Shown here: positions 8,777-14,345 of the stretch, piece after piece
Numbering within the stretch: position 1 is the first letter of the stretch
Layout: each line of letters starts with the position of its first letter
NCBI GenBank assembly: GCA_014885115.2
Contig: WKLE02000983.1
Location: forward strand, 1 to 14,345
Direction of reading: 5' to 3'
DNA: 14,345 bases
Origin: Asterionellopsis glacialis
Lineage: Eukaryota; Bacillariophyta; Plagiogrammaphyceae; Rhaphoneidales; Asterionellopsidaceae
The notes under the pieces: model-generated
Database searches by the model: none
Seen by the model: the letters and a program-made list of their open reading frames with translations, nothing else
What the model was told of the DNA's origin: nothing
Program-made: the position numbers and the translations under genes

Positions 8777-10577
8777 TTATATAGGACCAATGGCAAATCG
8801 TTCTTCACCCCAAAGCTGTTCATCCGTTTCAAGCCAGTCATCAACCTTCACTAGAACAGCATCACCATCGTTTTCATCCGTTTCCGCATTAACAGCCGCT
8901 ACAGGTGTAATGGTTGTAGAGTCAACATCTTCCTTGATCGCATTTGCACAAATTTCTTCAATCTTTCGACTAATACTTGTATGGTCCAGCGGGCGTGGTA
9001 GCAAGTCTAAAAGCCGCTCTTTGGGTTTAAGGGAGCGTGACACACCTTCACCCGCTGTATAGAAAGTATTTTGAGGCAGAGTAGGGTGACCAGCACGAGG
9101 AAGACGATCCAATACGACTCGCCCCCCTCTTCCGATCCGTGGCCTATGCCTGAAGCGAAATGTAGGGGTAGGGTGTGAATTGACATAATTGGTAATGAAT
9201 GGAACTGAATCGTCCCACGATGCTGTGTACGACTCTCGAGTCTGCAGGGGATGCAAATATTGTGGTGCTGGTTCTCCATGATTGCGACCAGCTACGATAA
9301 TAGGTTTGGGTGGTCTTTTTGAATTTGTACCTGCAGCATTAACTCTTTCTTTTTCTTCCTTCTCTGCTCCGGCAACAACTCCTTGTGGTGCAGGTGACCG
9401 GGATCTTTTCTTCTTGTTCTTTTTCCCTGTTCCCAGTCCGCTTGTATCAAAGTATTTTGGTGTATCTAATAGCCTTTCAATTTCATCACGAGATAATTTT
9501 GAACTCACTCGATGTCGTCCACTTGTATCTCTGATATCATGAAGCCGTTGCTGAAACCATTCGCCTTGCATTTCGACCATCAAACGATTTAATTCCTCTC
9601 GTCGTCGGACAAGATCTAGAAGAATTCGGACCTTATCAAAATCACTTCGCAGTTGTTTCATTTTTCTATAAGCATCCATGTCATTCTGTCGTTTCTTTCG
9701 AAGTTTGTACTTTTCCTTTTCACGAGGTCGAAACACCAGGTGGGGGTTTGTGTCGTCACTAGCTGTCACTGGCCAGAATCGTCTCAGAAGTGGTCGTTTG
9801 AGTTTGGACCGTTTTTGCACCCAATATGAGTATACATCTTGAATTACTACTTTTAGCGTTATCGAACCGGCCTTCCCCTTAATGGGAAAAATATGCAAAA
9901 GTTGTGGAATTTTGGAGCAAATGAGACGTTCGGCATGATCTTGAGTTATAATCGTTTCAAATCCTGTTGCCTTTTCGAGAATATCCAACATGCGTTCGAA
10001 ATGAACCAACAACAGTTGAGGGCGACGCCGACTCAAAGAACCGCCCTCATTCTCTCTTTCGTTTGATTTTTGAGTCTCTCCACCTTCTTCTGCCTGCTTT
10101 GAATTTACAAGTGTTCCGAATTTTAAATTATTAAGAAGCCACGTTTCGTCCTCAGCATCAGCTAAGTATTCCAACTCTTGCTCAATCTGATCGACAGATA
10201 ACTTCCGATATCGCACATACGACTTCGGTACAGCAAAAGTAGGAGGTATATCGTAATGATATGTCTCCACATTTTGAATTTGAGGCACGGGAATTTCTGT
10301 TTTAGGTTTGGGTTTCAGTGATGGAGTCTGCAATACAGACAGAGAGGAAAAAGAAGAAGCAAGTTAGCAAGGTCTGACTGTCTGTCAACCCGATGGGCAT
10401 TAGCATGGATAAACATACCGACGTCGATGCAGCTTCCCCAAGATCGGTGACAGTCTTCAAGTTTCCTTCGGCATCTTCATAGGTGACGGAGTCTGTGGAA
10501 CGCCGGACGATTGCTACCTTCTTATAAACATTCAGAGCCGAAATACCTTTGACAGCCGGTGCATGCGTCGGGGCCAT
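8777..10577 (-). CDS. EPL1: Enhancer of polycomb-like protein (EPL1/EPC), NuA4-type histone acetyltransferase subunit (two exons)
   Basis: Join 10419-10577 with 8777-10327 on the minus strand to give 569 residues. In yeast and animals EPL1/EPC links the catalytic Esa1/Tip60 module to nucleosomes in NuA4 and Piccolo NuA4, in the nucleus. EPcA-domain features are clear. Residues 76-117 contain YHYDIPPTFAVPKSYVRY and EYLADAEDETWL, matching the family's acidic E-Y-D-x-D-x-E-D-E-x-W-L motif. Residues 222-239 contain the basic KLKRPLLRRFWP. Residues 253-302 hold the signature starting RPREKEKYKLRKKR, then DAYRKMKQLR and a KVRILLDLVRRRE helix. A basic KKNKKKRSRSP near 354-364 is a likely nuclear signal. 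RFRHRPRIGRGGRVVLDR (444-461) matches the C-terminal RGGR element of the family. The phase-0 join is clean, exon 1 starting at the ATG at 10575-10577 and ending ...EAASTS. The length is within the family range. All parts look intact. Confidence 0.92.
10328..10418 (-). other. Intron of the EPL1 gene (91 bases, phase 0)
   Basis: On the minus strand the donor is GTATGT and the acceptor TTGCAG, with a pyrimidine-rich tract (CTTCTTCTTTTTCCTCTCTG) before it. Splicing fuses Ser53 to Thr54 in frame, whereas reading on through the intron uses a different frame with no EPL1 homology. Confidence 0.85.
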
Positions 10578-10792
10578 CCTTTCGCGATCTGCGGCGACAA
10601 TGATGGAATTCTAAAGTCATAGACAGTCAGTGAAGAGAGGAAAGCGAAACGATCCAAGCACAGGCGGGGGGTCGTATCAAGTTTTAGTCGGCGGAATCAA
10701 ATGCATATATGATAGAAACTATGGGAAAGATGTTTTACGGGCGCGCGCTTTTTATATTTTATGCCTCTCTTAGTAAATAAGTAAAACAGATA
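10578..10792. other. EPL1 5' flank
   Basis: About 215 bases separate the end of the ISN1 relic from the EPL1 start, both on the minus strand. The stretch next to EPL1 is relatively GC-rich (CTTTCGCGATCTGCGGCGAC). A GCGCGCGC run at about 10741-10748 lies further out. The EPL1 promoter probably lies here, but I see no specific element that I would name. Confidence 0.45.
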
Positions 10793-11755
10793 TACGCCAA
10801 CACGTTTGTTACCAACATCTATACCCATACATCGTGACCACCATTAAAGGCGCCAAAGGTTAATTTAATATTCTGAAGGTCCACACTGTCACCACTACCC
10901 AAACGTAACAAATAATTACTTGGTCGTGCGTTTGCGAACGTGAATCGTGCATGTTGAGAGTAACACGAGAATAAGTGAGTGTTGTGATAACAGGAGTGCG
11001 TCATCTTGTACGGAATACAGAATGAAGTCGCAAGTTACAAAAAGGCAAAGAACAATTAAGAAAACATACATTCACCACCATATAATAAAATCGTTCACGT
11101 GCTTCAGGACTAAGACCTTTCTCTCGAAAGAAAGCAAGTAATCCTGAGAGTCGAAACATGTACTTGTCAACCTGGTATTCATAGCCAGCAGCTGTTACAA
11201 CAGCCACAGTAACACCGTTCACTAATAAAAGATATAGAAAATCTGCCAATGTTGGATTTCTTTCAAAGTTTGCACTGTCTGAATATAAAGTTTGATCACC
11301 ATCAAAGGTAATCATTTTTTGGTCCATCAAAATCGGAAGAGGATGGTGTTGCAGAAGTTGATGTTGGCTGTAATGGTGGTGATAAATTCTGTTCTGTCCT
11401 ACTTTTATCATTACCTCCACTATTGTTGTCACCAACATCGCCATTTGAATCTAGAGTGCTGGCATATCTGAACCCGAATGTTCAGTTATACCTTTAAAGT
11501 GTGAAGGTGAATCTAATACATTTTGAATCTTATTGTTCGATGGATCTAATAATAAATATGGATGTCGACTTAACGCCATAATTTGTGCTAAATTCAAGAT
11601 TTAGCGTAATTCAATAAAAGAAATGTACACATGTCAACGTTTGTCAAATGATGTTTCATGTTGTATGCTTCAAAGGCACGACATAATGGTAATGGCATAT
11701 GGAATGTCCTAATGGTTGGAACTAATTGTTTCAATCTCTGTTCATGGTCATGCAT
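10793..11755 (-). pseudogene. ISN1: Decayed IMP-specific 5'-nucleotidase (ISN1) gene
   Basis: Intact ISN1 hydrolyses IMP to inosine and phosphate and is a HAD-like enzyme of fungi, Plasmodium and some algae. Fragments in family order: RLKQLVPTIRTFH with PLPLCRAFEAYN (11755 down to about 11640), ILNLAQIMALSRHPYLLLDP (from 11600), MITFDGDQTLYSD with the catalytic DGD (from 11315), VAVVTAAGYEY, RLSGLLAFF, then a damaged MGGEC, NYLLRL (from 10917), AFNGGHDVWV and DVGNKRVGV (to about 10793). Lesions: a frame change between the first two blocks, TAA at 11601-11603, TAG at 11451-11453, a frame change at an A6 run (11315-11320 read in minus), one G missing in the MGGEC codons near 11079, and TAG at 10819-10821 with a frame change. 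The RKERAVG-type middle and the C-terminal HVGDQF-type part are absent. A 151-base intron (10919-11069, GTATGT...AAG) is probable, but its join is one base out of frame. A first intron may end at GAACAG (11738). No functional enzyme can be made from this copy. Confidence 0.8.
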
Positions 11756-12210
11756 GAGGGGGGAAGGCAAATTTCAGAAATTAGAAAGAGATGCAAGACA
11801 AACAAAAAAAAAACAGATCACGATATTGTGTGTAGAGAAAAAAGTAGCATATGTTGATCATGTGTTCAAGTTTCAGGGGTGAAAATGCTCATTACACATA
11901 GTGAGCTCAATGATCCCAACCATTGTTGGGGTTGATGTACTTGTATAGCATTGCAAAAATTGTTGTTGGTTACCCTTTCAAAACTCCTTTCGAGAGTTTT
12001 GAGAGCTATCTAGTAGGACCATACGATAAAGATGGATGGATGTGTAACAAAGAATTATAAAGTTTACAGCACTGTGATATTAAATAGGAAGTTGTTGGTT
12101 GGAGCTCAAGCTACTAGAGCTGGAGCATCTTCCCATTTAATCTGGGGAAACAACTGCAGCGAGCCTCAGAAAAGCGTGGGGTCTTTCTTTTTCTCAAGCA
12201 ACAACAGTAA
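11756..12210. other. Spacer between the two broken genes, with hairpins and a pyrimidine tract
   Basis: On the minus strand a long T/C tract, including a run of ten T (11804-11813 in plus-strand coordinates, as A), precedes the first ISN1 block and could be the polypyrimidine tract of an upstream intron. Two hairpins are present: CCCAAC/GTTGGG (11915-11930) and TCAAAACTC/GAGTTTTGA (11978-12002, 7-base loop). I could not find the N-terminal exon of ISN1 here. Open frames on both strands at 12032-12409 are shadows of the class V gene's 3' end. Confidence 0.5.
11978..12002. repeat. Inverted repeat with 9-bp arms
   Basis: The arms TCAAAACTC and GAGTTTTGA are perfect complements around CTTTCGA. 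It lies between the two broken minus-strand genes, about 210 bases past the stop codon of the class V gene. It might be a 3'-end hairpin or part of a small element. No flanking duplication was seen. Confidence 0.5.
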
Positions 12211-13664
12211 TCAGTTTCCCTCCGTAGATAAGAAAAGTAATTCTTCACGTGCTTCACTAGGACGTAACCACCAAATATCACTTTCATTAACACAGTCTGG
12301 AAAATCACTTGTAAAATCGTTCATTTTTTCACCATTATTGTCCAAAGCCAATGTCGAAGAAGTTGCCTGGTTGTATGTTGCGATGGCTTGTTGGAGAACT
12401 TGTTTGTAACTTGAAGGACTTCGCTCACTGATTCCACCACCTTCCCCAGAAGTCGAAGAAGAAGCCATTTTGGGGGTTTCAAACTGAATTTGTGGTGTTT
12501 TATTCTTTCTGTTCTTGTATTGAATAGACATATCAAATAAAGAAAAGGGTACTTTAGTTTGATTAGTACGGTGAAAGAACTGTCCTGAATTCAAGCATTG
12601 TACATAGAGAGGTAATAGTTTCCATCCGTGTGTTGCAATTTGTTCTACAGCTTGAACAATAAAGGCAGCTTCCGCATCACTAATGAAGTAATTTAGATTC
12701 ACACGTGCCCAGCCAGGTTTAAAAGCTTCATATCCCTTTTCAGCTAAGATTCGCAAACGAGTGGATAATGGACGTCCCTCATCACCATCAATACCATACA
12801 AATGATGGCCATAAGGGCCAGCACAGGAACACCCACCACGTCCTTGAATACTTGATCAGCATCTCTTCTAAATAGTGAAGATCAGGCTGTCCTGTTTCCA
12901 GGTCTTCGTGAACCACAACGACGCGTGCAATACTTTCTCTCCATATCAATTCATTTGAATGATGTTCCATATGACTAATCATCGGTAATACAGGTTTTGG
13001 TCAATTTGTATTTGATGTCTGCATATTCAGGTATACCAAATCCCAATTGTCGAAATAGTTTATCAATGGCACCTGTACTACCTGTCCCTGTAAAAAAGAC
13101 AGCGTACTTATCCTTGGGGGCATTCAACGCTTGACGGACGATGTCACGTGCTTCTTCACGTAAGTTGGTGGTTTGAGCACCTGTCATACTTGCTTCGGTA
13201 TGTGTGTTGGCATACATGGGTGCCACAACCTGAAGCATGTAATCTTCAATAAATTGAAGACACCGTCCAGATGCTGTATAATCCGTGTAGACCATTTCAA
13301 TTTCTTGTTTCTTCTTGAGATTTGTTGTGGTTGACATAAAGGGAGTAGACATGAAGCATCTTGAACCAACTATATTTTGACGTATCATTCGTAGAATACC
13401 TTCAATGTCAGGATCAAGTTTTTCTTGGTCTTCTTGGTCTTCTGTAGTATCATCTTGTTGTCCCTTGTTAGAGTTTATACAACGAAACCATAAATTTTTC
13501 CTTGTAGGACTAGACTGCTTGTTCAATGTTAACTTGATTAAGCTTTCCCTTCTGGCTGGATTTGATAAACTCGTTCTTTGATCGTCACTGTTGTTATGCT
13601 TATCATTCTTGCCATTCGTATTCCTTTCACGCTGAAGTAATCTTTTGAGTTGTGCAAGCTTCAT
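12211..13664 (-). pseudogene. Class V aminotransferase / cysteine-desulfurase-like gene, frameshifted and missing its catalytic centre
   Basis: The N-terminal part (13664 to 12975, about 229 residues) has a Ser/Asn/Lys-rich leader, then IRQNIVGSRCF, YTDYTASGRCLQFIEDYM, YANTHTEASMTGAQTTNLREEARDIV and FFTGTGSTGAIDKL. These are the cofactor-site motifs of a class V PLP enzyme related to cysteine desulfurase and isopenicillin N epimerase-like proteins. At an A4 run (12995-12998) the frame changes, and the protein continues in the next frame as SHMEHHSNELIWRES and then LEEMLIKYS. At 12845-12850 it jumps directly to IQGRGGCSCAGPYGH in a third frame, then KPGWARVNLNYFIS and HGWKLLPLY, ending at TGA 12211-12213. 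Family members have roughly 200 residues between these blocks, including the Schiff-base Lys in an SPHK-type motif. All of that is missing. The start at 13664 is the first ATG; a good acceptor (ATCCTTCAG) near 13803 on the minus strand suggests a lost or unseen 5' exon. This copy cannot make an active enzyme. Confidence 0.8.
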
Positions 13665-14345
13665 GATTAACGTTTGCCTTTGCTTCTTTTTTCCTTTGTT
13701 GCCAAGATTGGCCTTTGTTTTATGACATACAGTATTGTGATTACACAGGAGGTATTGAAGGCGCACAAGAGAAGTAAGCGAGAGAAAGCTGCATACGTAC
13801 CTGAAGGATTTGTGAAAAAATTCGAAACCAATAATAAATAAAATGTATTATCGACTCATGAAAATTCACATGTTGTGTTGTAGATGTATAACCTACCACA
13901 ATGCTCCCAGAAACTTAATGGCCTTTTTGTGTGAGCCTAGTAGTGAAAAAAAGGATGTCCGAAAACAATTTTTTCCGCAGATTTTTTAAAGGGTTGGTTA
14001 GTGTAGGACCCCTAACTGGTACAAATCTTATTAAAAAGTCACCATTATACATCATATCGACGTCACTCTATCTACGGTGATGAATGCTGTTGGCAGAAAT
14101 TTAAACTCCAAAAAGCCTTGAGTGACTATATTATATAAAGATAGCTCTTGTTCCTGCGTCCATATTGAAAAAAAAGGTTTTCGAATACTGGTTACAAAAT
14201 GTTTATGTATCAAAGTAGTGTACGTTACGGTGATGAACTTCAACACCAAAAGGCATGGATTGAACTATATTATATATATAAAATAGCTCTTGTTCCGGCT
14301 CTTACGCGGTGCTGGTGGACCCTTTAGGTCCCCTATTTGGTAGGA
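13665..14345. other. Right spacer, 5' flank of the class V gene plus repeats
   Basis: The first part is AT-rich and has no gene that I can support. From about 14004 to the end of the window imperfect direct repeats appear, described separately. A 65-codon minus-strand open frame (14052-14249) runs through the repeat and is probably not a gene, since the second repeat copy does not keep it open. Confidence 0.5.
14004..14345. repeat. Imperfect direct repeats at the right edge, possible end of a repetitive element
   Basis: Two levels of repetition are visible. First, ACGGTGATGAA...CTATATTATATA...ATAGCTCTTGTTCC occurs at 14074-14154 and again at 14227-14296, 153 bases apart, with a shared CCAAAA core between the blocks. 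Second, TAGGACCCCTAACTGGTA (14004-14021) recurs as TAGGTCCCCTATTTGGTA (14325-14342), 321 bases apart. A unit may continue beyond the window. It could be subterminal repeats of a transposable element, a long terminal repeat fragment, or a local tandem satellite. No transposase or reverse transcriptase motif is in view. Confidence 0.5.

Noticed and set aside
10819..11004. 61-codon minus-strand open frame as an independent small gene
   Set aside because: Its second half (NYLLRL...AFNGGHDVWV) is ISN1 sequence. The first half is the probable intron read through, so it belongs to the ISN1 relic.
11451..11496. Very short intron (about 41 bases, GTATAA...CTCTAG) that would bypass the TAG at 11451-11453 in ISN1
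   Set aside because: It would join to the Ser/Asn-rich linker in frame, but 41 bases is shorter than expected for this lineage, and a further frame change at the A6 run would remain.
12032..12409. 125-codon plus-strand open frame
   Set aside because: It lies antisense to the C-terminal part of the class V gene, which has clear family motifs on the other strand.
14052..14249. 65-codon minus-strand open frame over the right-end repeat
   Set aside because: Both repeat copies contain similar EQEL...YNIV readings, but the second copy is out of register and stops, so the similarity is at the DNA repeat level.

Overview
This window is eukaryotic nuclear DNA, most likely from a diatom or a close stramenopile relative. 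The evidence is compact genes with short GT-AG introns, AT-rich spacers, low-complexity Ser/Asn/Asp/Gln tracts inside conserved enzymes, a secreted Cys-rich protein with a Pro/Ser (EPS/TPS) stalk, and a nuclear Enhancer-of-polycomb subunit. No bacterial operon, phage, CRISPR, tRNA or rRNA signal was seen. The assignment comes from protein style and is not proven.

Layout, left to right. 1-997: spacer with strong hairpins just before the first gene. 998-2473 (+): intact PLP-dependent class I/II aminotransferase of the kynurenine/glutamine-transaminase K/methionine aminotransferase type. 3007-4956 (-): intact 649-residue basic, Ser-rich protein with one conserved-looking globular segment near residues 418-548, function unknown. 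4957-6431: long spacer between divergent genes, with two identical E2F-type motifs and a TATA-like box. 6432-7757 (+): two-exon gene for a secreted, Cys-rich, probably GPI-anchored surface protein; the first exon carries the signal peptide. 7758-8776: spacer between convergent genes. 8777-10577 (-): two-exon Enhancer of polycomb (EPL1-like) protein, a NuA4 acetyltransferase subunit.

The right third differs. Two minus-strand genes lie side by side and both are broken. One (about 10793-11755) is a relic of IMP-specific 5'-nucleotidase (ISN1), with stops, several frame changes, a missing middle and a missing C-terminus. The other (12211-13664) is a class V aminotransferase/cysteine-desulfurase-like gene with a homopolymer frameshift. 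The part of it that should carry the PLP lysine has been cut out cleanly, with the junction inside a short sequence that fits both sides. The last ~340 bases hold imperfect direct repeats that may be the edge of a repetitive element.

The four intact genes are housekeeping or surface functions with no visible pathway link. I do not see a new multi-gene system. The main points of interest are the paired decay of two metabolic genes next to intact ones, the unknown 649-residue protein, and the repeat at the right end.
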